This document shows positions 1 through 6,843 of a stretch of 19,703 nucleotides of DNA, piece by piece. Where the stretch lies: assembly GCA_009775195.1 (NCBI GenBank), contig VSPF01000032.1, positions 1 through 19,703 of the forward strand, given 5' to 3'. The translations under genes and the position numbers were made by a program. The notes below the pieces were generated by a model. That model worked only from the letters and a program-made list of their open reading frames with translations, was not told the DNA's origin and made no database searches. This DNA is from Muribaculaceae bacterium (GTDB lineage Bacteria; Bacteroidota; Bacteroidia; Bacteroidales; Muribaculaceae). Positions within the stretch are counted from its first letter, which is position 1. Each line of letters begins with the position of its first letter.

Positions 1-1043
1 CCCCTACAAGCCGAGCACGCCCTGCAGACCTCGACTCTCGACCTGCCCTGCGCGACACCCAGACCAAGCTGTTTGCCATCAAGCCCGTAGAGCCTGGCGA
101 CACCGCCGCATTCTCAGTCAAGCTCGACGAGGGTGCCAACCTGGTCAAGAAAAACATACAGGACTTTGCCAATACCGGCGCCCTGCGCTACATGGTATCG
201 ACCTACGACTACCTCGACGGCATGCTCAAAGACTTTGAGGAAGGCCGTGGACGCCGCGTGGTCACATTTTCAAACATTCTGCGTGACAAGGCCCTCCCCG
301 TGGCCGAGGCTCTGGACTTCATGCTCAAGCAGGGTCAGATGGCCATGCAGCGGCCCGTTGAAATCGAGTTTGCAGCGAATATCGCCGACAAGCCGTCGGC
401 CAACGGCATCAAAGGCCATATCTACTGGCTGCAAATCAGGCCCATTATCGACAAGAAGAACCTCATCAGCGACACCGTGCTCGACCGCCCCGACACCGAC
501 CTCATCTTGCGCAGCACCACCGCCATGGGCAACGGCATGATTGAAGGCGTAAAGAGCATCGTGTATGTGCGACCCGACAGTTTCGATTCGCTCAAGAACG
601 CCGAAACCGTCGATATCATACGCCGCATCAACAACGACTTTGCCTCGCGCGGCGAGGGCTACATACTCATCGGCCCGGGCCGCTGGGGCTCGTCGGACGC
701 CGCCCTCGGCATACCCGTGCGGTGGACCGACATATCGGCCGCACGACTCATCGCCGAGGCTTCGCTGCCCGGATACCGCATCGAGCCGAGCCAGGGCACG
801 CATTTCTTCCAAAACCTAACTTCGTTCGGCGTGGCATATTTCACCATCGATGCCGGTGCCGGAAATGGTTTTTACGACAGCGACTTCCTCGACGCACAAC
901 CGGCATCTTACGACGACGGTACAGTGCGAATAATCACCTTCGACCAGCCCCTCGCCATCGCCGTCAACGGCCGCTCGGGGCTCGGAACGGTGGCAAAGCC
1001 CGGCGTCGACACAACCCTTAATTCTGAAAACACTATCCAATGA
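1..1043 (+). CDS. PEP/pyruvate-binding (PEP synthase-like) protein, 3' end only
   Basis: This is the C-terminal part of a protein whose start lies left of the window. The frame is open from base 3, and the first internal ATG (192) is not a real start because coding sense continues upstream of it. About 346 residues are visible. The C-terminal stretch with GPGRWGSSD and, further on, EPSQGTHFFQNLTSFG matches Bacteroidetes proteins annotated as PEP/pyruvate-binding domain proteins, which are large relatives of phosphoenolpyruvate synthase and pyruvate phosphate dikinase. Those enzymes move phosphate between ATP and pyruvate through a phosphohistidine. The ATP-grasp and phosphohistidine domains would be outside the window, so activity cannot be judged here. 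The stop overlaps the start of the next gene as ATGA, so the two are probably translationally coupled. The family is clear to me, but the substrate is inferred. Confidence 0.8.
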   Translation, partial: PTSRARPADLDSRPALRDTQTKLFAIKPVEPGDTAAFSVKLDEGANLVKKNIQDFANTGALRYMVSTYDYLDGMLKDFEEGRGRRVVTFSNILRDKALPVAEALDFMLKQGQMAMQRPVEIEFAANIADKPSANGIKGHIYWLQIRPIIDKKNLISDTVLDRPDTDLILRSTTAMGNGMIEGVKSIVYVRPDSFDSLKNAETVDIIRRINNDFASRGEGYILIGPGRWGSSDAALGIPVRWTDISAARLIAEASLPGYRIEPSQGTHFFQNLTSFGVAYFTIDAGAGNGFYDSDFLDAQPASYDDGTVRIITFDQPLAIAVNGRSGLGTVAKPGVDTTLNSENTIQ

Positions 1044-2311
1044 GCTTCGCATCAGCATTCAAACGAATATTCGGCTTAGATAGCGACGACTACTCCGAAA
1101 ATATTGACACCACGGCAGAGGATGCCGATGTACAGGTGCATACCGGTGCCGATTCAGGCAGCGACGAGCCCGACGATACGCCCGTGCCGACGGTATCGGC
1201 CGAGATGAAAGCCAAAATCTACGAGGGTGCCGTGGCGCTTTTCAACCAGGCGCTTCCCGACTTCCTCAGCCGCAGCGTCGACCCGGCCGCTCAGCAACGC
1301 CTCCTGGCCGAGTCTATCGACAAATCGGTCGACCAATACCTCGACAGCCTCATGCAACAGGCCGAGCAATACGCCGAGGCCAAGCTCAGGGCGTCGGTCG
1401 AGGCATCGAAACGCGATGCCGAGCAGCTCCGTGCCGAGATGCAGCAGCTCGAACAGCAACGCACATCAATCCGCGAACAGCAGCTCAGTGCCGACCGTCG
1501 GCGCCGCGCAATGGCCGACCGTGTCACCGACCTCGAAGGCCAGGTAGAACGCCTCGAGGCCGAACGCGAACAATTCGAACTCGAAAACAAGAGCCTCCTC
1601 AACAAACTTAAAGTCGCCGACATTCAGCCCGGCGTCGTAGACGAAATGTCGAAAGAAATCGAGGAGCTCAAACAACGCCTCGCCCAGGGCGAAAGCGCCA
1701 CCGACACTGCCGCCGCCGAAGAATACGAGCGACGCATCGCCGAAGCAGCCCAGGCTGCCGAAAAAGAAAAAGCAGCACTGCAACAGACGATTGACGACCT
1801 AAAACAGCAGGCCGAGCTAAGCCAGGGAATGTACAACGACCTGCAGCAGCAATTATCGGCCGAACGCGAGGCTCACAAGACCGACAGCGACGAACTCGCC
1901 CAGGCCCGCAAACTGCTCGAGGAGGTAAACGAGATGCAGGCCCAGTTCGCACAGGTCGAGACAATCATACGCAAACGCGACGAACGTATCGAAAAACTCA
2001 AGGCATCAAACAAACGCCTGCGCGACGAGGTAACGGCTGTCAAAGAGCAGCTTGCCGCCGTCGAAGGCCCCAACCTCTTCGGCTATGCCGAGGCCTCGGC
2101 GCAAGCCGAGGCTCACGCCGATGAAGAAATAAAAAAAGTCGCAAGCGAAATTGCCGCTATCGAAGACGACTTCGAGTGTCCCGACTGGTTCGTCGCCGAG
2201 CCGGGACCTAACACCGCCTCACTGCGAACCGACGACAGCGAGTTCGGCTATACCGAACCACCTCGCAAACCTCACAAACCCGACTCCGACGCCCAACTGT
2301 CGCTGTTCTGA
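1040..2311 (+). CDS. Long coiled-coil protein with C-terminal QLSLF motif
   Basis: I do not recognise a named family for this 423-residue protein. Residues 1-12 (with FKRIFGL) form a short amphipathic start. Residues 13-55 are acidic and low-complexity. Residues 56-104 look like a small helical domain. Residues about 105-345 are a long Gln/Glu/Lys/Arg-rich coiled coil with heptad character. Residues 350-418 are acidic and then proline-rich, probably disordered. The last five residues are QLSLF, which matches the consensus for binding the DNA polymerase sliding clamp (QL[SD]LF). There is no signal peptide or membrane span, so it should be cytosolic. It overlaps the preceding gene by 4 nt. A structural or scaffold role is plausible, and any link to the replisome is inference from the terminal motif alone. 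Confidence 0.85.
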   Translation: MSFASAFKRIFGLDSDDYSENIDTTAEDADVQVHTGADSGSDEPDDTPVPTVSAEMKAKIYEGAVALFNQALPDFLSRSVDPAAQQRLLAESIDKSVDQYLDSLMQQAEQYAEAKLRASVEASKRDAEQLRAEMQQLEQQRTSIREQQLSADRRRRAMADRVTDLEGQVERLEAEREQFELENKSLLNKLKVADIQPGVVDEMSKEIEELKQRLAQGESATDTAAAEEYERRIAEAAQAAEKEKAALQQTIDDLKQQAELSQGMYNDLQQQLSAEREAHKTDSDELAQARKLLEEVNEMQAQFAQVETIIRKRDERIEKLKASNKRLRDEVTAVKEQLAAVEGPNLFGYAEASAQAEAHADEEIKKVASEIAAIEDDFECPDWFVAEPGPNTASLRTDDSEFGYTEPPRKPHKPDSDAQLSLF

Positions 2312-2363
2312 TTTTAGATATCATAACCAAAACAATTGACCCCAATCCGCGTTCTACTGATAG

Positions 2364-3671
2364 ATGCGCTACGTAAGTACTAACTCCACCACCGCACCGG
2401 TCGACCTCAAAGAGGCCGTCAACCGCTGTGTCGCCGCCGACGGAGGCATGTTTATGCCCGCCGAGCTTCCCCTTATACCAAAAGCATACTTCAACAATAT
2501 CGGGGAGATGACCCTGCGTGAAATCGCCTTCGTGGTAGCCAATTCATTTTTCGGCCAGGACATCGACAGTGCCACCCTCAAATCTATCGTCGACGAGTCT
2601 TTTGCCTTCGACGCGCCAATGCACCTCATCGGCGACGACACCTACGTGCTCGAGCTCTTTCACGGCCCCACACTCACATTCAAAGACTACGGAGCCCGCT
2701 TCATGGCGCGACTCATGCGTGCTATCGACGCCAATGCCTCCTACCGCCGCAACGTACTCGTTGCGACCACCGGAAACACCGGGGCGGCAGCGGCAAACGG
2801 CCTCTTCAAGCTCGACGGCATAAGCGTGACCGTGCTCTACCCCAAAGGGCAGCTCACAAGGGCACAGACAGCCCAGATGACCGCCTTGGGCGAAAACATA
2901 CACCCAATCGAGATTGCCGGCACCGTAGAAGACTGCAAACGCCTCGTGCAAAGCGCCATAGCCGACCCGGCTCTCAACGATTACCACCTTACCGGCGCAA
3001 ACTCAATCAATATAGCCCGACTCCTGCCCCAAATCACCTTCTCGCTCTATGCCTACGCCCACCTCAAGGCTCTCGATGTGCACGGTGCCGAGAACGCATG
3101 CTACGCAATGCCGGCCGGAAATATAAGCAACGTCGTTGCCGCCGCAATGGCAAAACGCATTGGCTGCCCAATGGGCACCATTATCGCGGCAACAGCGTCT
3201 AACAACCAGCTTGCCCCGCTGCTTGCCGGCGAACAACGCTACCGCACGACGCCCGTATCAACCCTCGCCCCGTCTATCGACATGAGCTGTCCTTCGGGTT
3301 GGCCGCGCCTGCTCCACCTCTACAATGGCGACCTCGCCGCTATCCGCCGCGACATATCGGCTCCCGACGGCATATCCGACCAAGTCATTGCCGACACAAT
3401 CAACGGACTGCGCTCTCTCCACGGCTACACCATCGACCCACACGGTGCGGTGGCCTATGCGGCCATGCAGGGCATGGGGCTCACCGGCGTGCCAAAGGTG
3501 GTTTTCGCCACCGGCCACCCGGCCAAGCAACTCGACATCATGACCCGTATAACCGGCGCGGCAATCGAAATGCCTCACCAGTTGACACGATTCATGTCGG
3601 TCAAGCGCAACCCTACAATAATACCGCCGACACTGCCGGCACTAAAAAGACACCTACACTCCATCAACTAA
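2364..3671 (+). CDS. thrC: Threonine synthase
   Basis: This PLP enzyme converts O-phospho-L-homoserine and water to L-threonine and phosphate, the last step of threonine synthesis in the cytosol. At 435 residues it has the normal length. The N-terminal block (RYVSTN) is typical of the family. HGPTLTFKDYGARF at residues 100-113 carries the PLP-binding lysine, K107. ATTGNTGAAAA at 134-144 is the phosphate and cofactor loop, and a later GANSINIARLLPQ stretch is also characteristic. The ATG at 2364 begins that conserved N-terminus and lies 52 nt after the previous stop. No Shine-Dalgarno sequence is apparent, as is common in Bacteroidetes. No thrA or homoserine kinase gene is adjacent. The product could feed threonine catabolism to propionate, but this is only suggestive. 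Confidence 0.95.
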   Translation: MRYVSTNSTTAPVDLKEAVNRCVAADGGMFMPAELPLIPKAYFNNIGEMTLREIAFVVANSFFGQDIDSATLKSIVDESFAFDAPMHLIGDDTYVLELFHGPTLTFKDYGARFMARLMRAIDANASYRRNVLVATTGNTGAAAANGLFKLDGISVTVLYPKGQLTRAQTAQMTALGENIHPIEIAGTVEDCKRLVQSAIADPALNDYHLTGANSINIARLLPQITFSLYAYAHLKALDVHGAENACYAMPAGNISNVVAAAMAKRIGCPMGTIIAATASNNQLAPLLAGEQRYRTTPVSTLAPSIDMSCPSGWPRLLHLYNGDLAAIRRDISAPDGISDQVIADTINGLRSLHGYTIDPHGAVAYAAMQGMGLTGVPKVVFATGHPAKQLDIMTRITGAAIEMPHQLTRFMSVKRNPTIIPPTLPALKRHLHSIN

Positions 3672-3683
3672 GCTATAAACCAC

Positions 3684-4046
3684 ATGGCAACAAAACGCGA
3701 CCTAAAAAAATTAATCCGCGACACCTGCGGCGGCCTTGCTCTCGAAATGATTTCGGCCGGCGACATCTTCAAATCGATTGACCCCAAAGACGTTGAGCAG
3801 ATAGTGTATGAGTGCGCCCTGCTCCAGGCCGGCACCCTGAGCCGCCTCAGCATCGCCTACGACCGCACCCCCGCCGACTTCGCGACCAGACACGAGTACG
3901 CTCACGACCGTCGTGCCTACTTCGCCAAGGCTTACAAGGCCCTCATGGCCGACTTCTGGCAGAAAGTAGAAGAAATCATCAGCCACATGAACGCCGCCCT
4001 GCCCGACGACGTCCGCGCCATACTCAAAAAGGCGGCCGATGCGTAA
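3684..4046 (+). CDS. Small conserved protein of unknown function
   Basis: This is a 120-residue, mostly helical, soluble protein with no signal peptide or membrane span. It begins with a basic stretch (MATKRDLKKLIRD), contains CGGLALEMI and a single conserved-looking DFATRHEY segment, and ends KKAADA. I recognise the general type as a Bacteroidetes hypothetical protein but cannot name a domain. It starts 12 nt after the thrC stop, and its last 8 nt overlap the start of the acyltransferase gene, which argues that it is translated as part of the same operon. Codon use looks like its neighbours, with GC-rich third positions. No function is assigned. Confidence 0.8.
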   Translation: MATKRDLKKLIRDTCGGLALEMISAGDIFKSIDPKDVEQIVYECALLQAGTLSRLSIAYDRTPADFATRHEYAHDRRAYFAKAYKALMADFWQKVEEIISHMNAALPDDVRAILKKAADA

Positions 4047-4587
4047 ACTGTCGGCGGCCATACTGCGCCTGTTGGGGTGGCGCGTGACTATCACAATACC
4101 CGACTACCCCAAGAGCATTGTCTGCGTGGCCCCGCACACCAGCAACTGGGACTTCGTATTAGGCGAATTAGCATATACCTCGGTGGGCCGGAAAGCCGGC
4201 TTCCTGATGAAGGACACATGGTTTTTCTGGCCACTGGGATGCTTTTTCCGCGCAATCGGGGGCATTGCCGTGCCGCGCCGCCGACGTGGCGCGCGCTCGG
4301 TTACCGACGTGGTGGTCGAGAAGTTCGACACAAGCGCAAGCCTCACAATTGCCATAACTCCCGAAGGAACGCGCAGCCGCACCTCGGACTGGCACACCGG
4401 CTTCCTGCGCATGGCACGCGCCGCAAAGGTGCCGATTGTGCTCGGCGTGATTGATTATCCGTCTAAGCACATCATGATAGAGCACACATTCGACCCCACC
4501 GGCGACGTCGATACCGACATGAGACGCATCAAAAATTTCTACAGGCCATACACAGGCAAGTATCCCGACAAATTTTCCACCGAATGA
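4039..4587 (+). CDS. PlsC-like 1-acylglycerol-3-phosphate acyltransferase family protein
   Basis: This 182-residue protein belongs to the lysophospholipid acyltransferase superfamily, whose members transfer acyl chains to lysophosphatidate or related acceptors at the inner membrane. The catalytic HX4D motif is H33-TSNW-D38. PEGTR at 108-112 is the second family motif, used for glycerophosphate binding, and a basic RRRRG segment sits at about 80-84. Hydrophobic stretches around 25-32 and 61-77 could contact the membrane, but a clear full span is lacking. The protein is shorter than typical PlsC (about 240 residues) and resembles the compact form common in Bacteroidetes, so the acceptor could be a lipid other than lysophosphatidate. 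It overlaps the preceding gene by 8 nt and the next gene by 4 nt (ATGA). Confidence 0.85.
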   Translation: MRKLSAAILRLLGWRVTITIPDYPKSIVCVAPHTSNWDFVLGELAYTSVGRKAGFLMKDTWFFWPLGCFFRAIGGIAVPRRRRGARSVTDVVVEKFDTSASLTIAITPEGTRSRTSDWHTGFLRMARAAKVPIVLGVIDYPSKHIMIEHTFDPTGDVDTDMRRIKNFYRPYTGKYPDKFSTE

Positions 4588-5378
4588 ACACCTTCACCGA
4601 CTATCTCCGCGTGGCCGCGTTGCCCCTCGACATAAAATGGGGCCGGAAAGAAGCAAACCTTGCCGCAGTCAGCGAGGCCTTCACCCACCTGCCCAAGGGC
4701 ACCGACATAGTGGTACTGCCCGAACTGTTCTCTACCGGTTATGCCGACGATATCGACGCCCTCACCGAATTGGCCGAACGCAACACGGGAGCGACTATAG
4801 ACTACCTGAAGGCTCTGGCAGCCCGCTACTCCGTGGCTGTCGCCGGCAGTTACCTCGCCTTTACGCCGCCACACCTCTATAATCGCGGCTTCTTTATCGA
4901 GCCCAACGGCGACGAGACTTTCTACGACAAGCGCCACCTCTTCTCGGTCAGCGCCGAGGCCCGCTTGTTCGGGGCCGGTACCGAACGTATGCCCGTGGTA
5001 AGGTTCCGGGGCTGGAACGTGTCGATGATAATATGCTACGACCTCCGCTTCCCCGTATGGTGCCGTTGCCGCAAGTCTGAATACGACATACTCCTCGTCC
5101 CGGCCAACTGGCCCCAGGCAAGGGGATACGCCTTTACCCACCTCGCCATCGCCCGCGCCATCGAAAACCAGTGCTGCGTGGTAGCCGCCGACCGTGGCGG
5201 AAGCGACGTATATGGCAAGTACGACGGCCTGACTCAGATTTACGACAGTCGCGGCATGGCCGTCGGCAGTCAGAAAGGGCCCTTTATCGTCGCCGACCTC
5301 AGCCGCAAGGCACAAGACGACTATCGCGTAGGATTCCCCGCCGCAAACGATGCCGACGATTTCAGGTTTCTGCCCTGA
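4584..5378 (+). CDS. Carbon-nitrogen hydrolase (nitrilase/omega-amidase family)
   Basis: This 264-residue cytosolic enzyme has the complete nitrilase catalytic triad: E47 in LPELFSTGY, K116 in YDKRHLFS and C151 in IICYDLRFP. The spacing and the PELFSTG and CYDLRFPVW signatures fit the omega-amidase branch (YafV/Nit2-like). That branch hydrolyses alpha-ketoglutaramate and alpha-ketosuccinamate, which come from transamination of glutamine or asparagine, to the ketoacid and ammonia. The start overlaps the acyltransferase stop as ATGA, so the gene is likely translated from the same transcript. It is the last gene of the run, since a 294-nt gap follows. The substrate call is by family likeness, and other short-chain amidases share these motifs. 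Confidence 0.9.
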   Translation: MNTFTDYLRVAALPLDIKWGRKEANLAAVSEAFTHLPKGTDIVVLPELFSTGYADDIDALTELAERNTGATIDYLKALAARYSVAVAGSYLAFTPPHLYNRGFFIEPNGDETFYDKRHLFSVSAEARLFGAGTERMPVVRFRGWNVSMIICYDLRFPVWCRCRKSEYDILLVPANWPQARGYAFTHLAIARAIENQCCVVAADRGGSDVYGKYDGLTQIYDSRGMAVGSQKGPFIVADLSRKAQDDYRVGFPAANDADDFRFLP

Positions 5379-5672
5379 CCATTACACATCTATAATTGTA
5401 GGAGTGGCAGCCGCCGGCGCGGTCGCCGGGTGACGCTTGTCTATGGCGACACCAAACATCCATCGGTTAATCTTCGACCAAAACCAACATCTGAGTAAAC
5501 AAACCACACTCGCGGCACCGTTGCAAACTTATCATACTCCTTAGTATTTTTTTGCATTTTTTTGCATAAAAATTTATGTGATAGCGTAATATAACTTGTA
5601 CGTTTTTAAATTATTCTTTAATTTTGCAGCAAATACAAACCAGTCATTATCATTTACTATTCTTTCGCCACC
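5379..5672. other. Intergenic region upstream of the Lrp-type gene
   Basis: This 294-nt gap has no convincing ORF. The first half is GC-rich and contains a 6-bp GC stem (CCGGCG, 5414-5419; CGCCGG, 5424-5429; loop CGGT) without a T-tract, so it is not a clear terminator. The second half turns sharply AT-rich. It contains a perfect 10-bp tandem repeat (ATTTTTTTGC at 5546-5555 and 5556-5565), an overlapping inverted repeat (CATAAA-AA-TTTATG, 5565-5578) and then the promoter of the regulator gene. Confidence 0.7.
5596..5626 (+). promoter_or_regulatory. Bacteroidetes-type promoter for the Lrp-like gene
   Basis: TTG at 5596-5598 is followed by exactly 20 nt and then TAATTTTG at 5619-5626, which fits the -33 TTG / -7 TAnnTTTG promoter known for the Bacteroides primary sigma factor. 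The coding start is 46 nt downstream of the -7 box. Confidence 0.8.
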
Positions 5673-6137
5673 ATGAACCGCATGTACTTTGACAACCTTG
5701 ACTTAAGCATCCTGACCGCCTTAAGCAGCAACGCCCGTACTCCCTATCTCGAGATAGCGAGAGACAACGGAGTATCAGGGGCCGCCGTACACCAGCGCGT
5801 ACAGCGTCTAATGGCCAACAAAGTAATCAACGGCTCGCATTGCTGCATTGAGCCAACAGCCGTAGGATTCACCGTTGTCGCTTATTTGGGTATCAACGCT
5901 TTGCCAGGCACCGACGTCGAGAAACTGGCCGCCGAGCTAAGTAAAATCGACGAAATCACCGAGTGTCATATCGTCTCGGGCCGTTTCGACATCATCGCGA
6001 AACTATATGCCCGCGACAATCATGACATGCTCACCATCATCCGCGAACGCACTCGCCAGCTCCAGATTGCCTCTACCGAGACAATGGTTTCCTTCCGCGA
6101 GGCATTCACAAGGCCCATACCTATTTCAAACGACTGA
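5673..6137 (+). CDS. Lrp/AsnC family transcriptional regulator
   Basis: This 154-residue DNA-binding regulator has the standard two-domain layout. An N-terminal winged helix-turn-helix spans roughly residues 6-55 (DLSILTALSSNARTPYLEIA, then a recognition helix around SGAAVHQRVQRL). A C-terminal RAM/Lrp ligand-binding domain follows at about 65-145, where SGRFDIIAKLYARD is the usual core strand. Family members form dimers to octamers and respond to amino acids. The target and effector are unknown. The next gene downstream begins the methylmalonyl-CoA operon, and two inverted repeats lie between them, so control of that operon or autoregulation is a reasonable inference. The ATG at 5673 is chosen because it begins the conserved N-terminus and follows a clear promoter. 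A second ATG three codons in is possible. Confidence 0.92.
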   Translation: MNRMYFDNLDLSILTALSSNARTPYLEIARDNGVSGAAVHQRVQRLMANKVINGSHCCIEPTAVGFTVVAYLGINALPGTDVEKLAAELSKIDEITECHIVSGRFDIIAKLYARDNHDMLTIIRERTRQLQIASTETMVSFREAFTRPIPISND

Positions 6138-6149
6138 TTTGTAATCAGT
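6133..6149. repeat. Inverted repeat over the lrp-like stop codon
   Basis: ACTGATT (6133-6139), loop TGT, then AATCAGT (6143-6149) form a perfect 7-bp stem that spans the TGA stop codon. AT-rich sequence with a short T-run follows. It may be a weak terminator or a protein site. Confidence 0.5.
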
Positions 6150-6173
6150 TAAAATTTTATTGCAGAAGTCATG

Positions 6174-6205
6174 TTTTTGCCGTGGAAAATTTTTCACGGC
6201 AAAAA
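6174..6205. repeat. Perfect 11-bp inverted repeat upstream of mce promoter
   Basis: TTTTTGCCGTG (6174-6184) and CACGGCAAAAA (6195-6205) are perfect reverse complements around a 10-nt AT-rich loop that can itself pair. The T-run is on the 5' side and the A-run on the 3' side, the reverse of an intrinsic terminator on either strand. It ends 23 nt before the -7 box of the mce promoter, so it could be an operator. Confidence 0.65.
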
Positions 6206-6236
6206 GTGTTTTATATCGACATTTTATGTAAATTTG
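6206..6236 (+). promoter_or_regulatory. Candidate promoter for mce operon
   Basis: TAAATTTG at 6229-6236 is a full TAnnTTTG -7 box. At the usual 20-nt spacing there is GTG (6206-6208) instead of TTG, so the -33 element is imperfect, which suggests activator dependence. The mce start lies 38 nt downstream of the -7 box. Confidence 0.65.
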
Positions 6237-6274
6237 CACAATAATAATAAACCGATACTCAAATATCACCGACC

Positions 6275-6694
6275 ATGGATATATCACACATCGAACACAT
6301 CGGCATAGCCGTCCCCTCGCTCGACGAGGCCATCCCTTTCTATGAAAACATGCTGGGCTTCAAATGCTTCGCTATCGAAGAAGTTCCCGACCAGAAAGTC
6401 CGCACCGCATTCTTCAAAGTAGGCCAGACCAAGCTCGAGCTCCTCGAAGGCACTGCCGAAGACAGCGCAATCTGCAAATTTATCGCTGCCAACGGTGGAC
6501 GTGGCGGCATACAGCACATAGCTTTCGCCGTTGAAGACGGCGTGGCAAACGCCCTCGCCGAGCTCGAAGGCAAAGGTTGCCGCCTAATCGACAAGGCTCC
6601 CCGAAAAGGTGCCGAAGGCCTCAACATCGCATTCCTCCACCCCAAGTCGACCGTAGGAACACTTGTCGAACTCTGCGAAGACCCCAACAAATAA
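6275..6694 (+). CDS. mce: Methylmalonyl-CoA epimerase
   Basis: This cytosolic metalloenzyme of the glyoxalase/VOC fold interconverts (R)- and (S)-methylmalonyl-CoA, linking the mutase to the decarboxylase in the succinate-propionate pathway. The protein is 139 residues, the normal size. Two VOC modules are visible: HIEHIGIAVPSLDEAIPFYE at the N-terminus and GGIQHIAFAVED at 77-88. H8, E55, H81 and E132 fall at the positions where family members bind the divalent metal. The assignment of E55 is by rough alignment, as some homologues use Gln there. The gene sits directly upstream of the decarboxylase subunits and is preceded by its own -7 box. The order epimerase, carboxyltransferase, OadG, biotin carrier, beta subunit is the one I know from Bacteroides. 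Confidence 0.95.
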   Translation: MDISHIEHIGIAVPSLDEAIPFYENMLGFKCFAIEEVPDQKVRTAFFKVGQTKLELLEGTAEDSAICKFIAANGGRGGIQHIAFAVEDGVANALAELEGKGCRLIDKAPRKGAEGLNIAFLHPKSTVGTLVELCEDPNK

Positions 6695-6843
6695 ATAACC
6701 ACGCGGGCTTCAGCCCCCGGCTAACATAAAAATAAAGCTTTCGACACCGAAAGTTGATACAATATAACCACAGGCTACACAACGACTGCGGACGCCGCCA
6801 CACGGCAGCGTCTACAGTCGCTTAGCGTTTTTTTAACACAACT
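6695..6843 (+). other. Hairpin-rich gap between mce and mmdA
   Basis: This 149-nt gap has no ORF or clear promoter. It contains three consecutive hairpins. The first is small: GGGC-TTCA-GCCC (6705-6716). The second has CTTTCG-ACAC-CGAAAG (6738-6753), extendable by a G-U and an A-U pair. The third is a larger interrupted hairpin (6783-6820) with a T-run at 6828-6834 that ends 9 nt before the mmdA start. Confidence 0.65.
6783..6834 (+). terminator. Terminator- or attenuator-like hairpin just before mmdA
   Basis: CGACTG (6783-6788) pairs with CAGTCG (6815-6820), GACGC (6791-6795) with GCGTC (6808-6812), and GCC (6797-6799) with GGC (6804-6806), around the loop ACAC. Seven Ts follow at 6828-6834, offset 7 nt from the stem. 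The offset makes full termination doubtful. Partial termination or RNA processing would set the ratio of epimerase to decarboxylase. Confidence 0.45.

Noticed and set aside
4539..5315. Minus-strand frame (258 codons) opposite the nitrilase-family gene
   Set aside because: The plus strand encodes a complete catalytic triad. The reverse frame shows no recognisable domain and is a composition shadow.
5414..5429. GC-rich hairpin as terminator of the six-gene run
   Set aside because: The stem is only 6 bp and no T-tract follows. It could be chance in a GC-rich segment.
5546..5565. Start of a repeat array or CRISPR
   Set aside because: There are only two copies, directly adjacent with no spacer. 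It is better explained as a phased T-tract.
6174..6205. The 11-bp palindrome as an intrinsic terminator
   Set aside because: The T-run precedes the stem and the A-run follows it, on both strands, so no U-tract would follow the hairpin.
6705..6716. GGGC-TTCA-GCCC as a REP-type repeat
   Set aside because: The stem is only 4 bp and no second copy was seen in the window.
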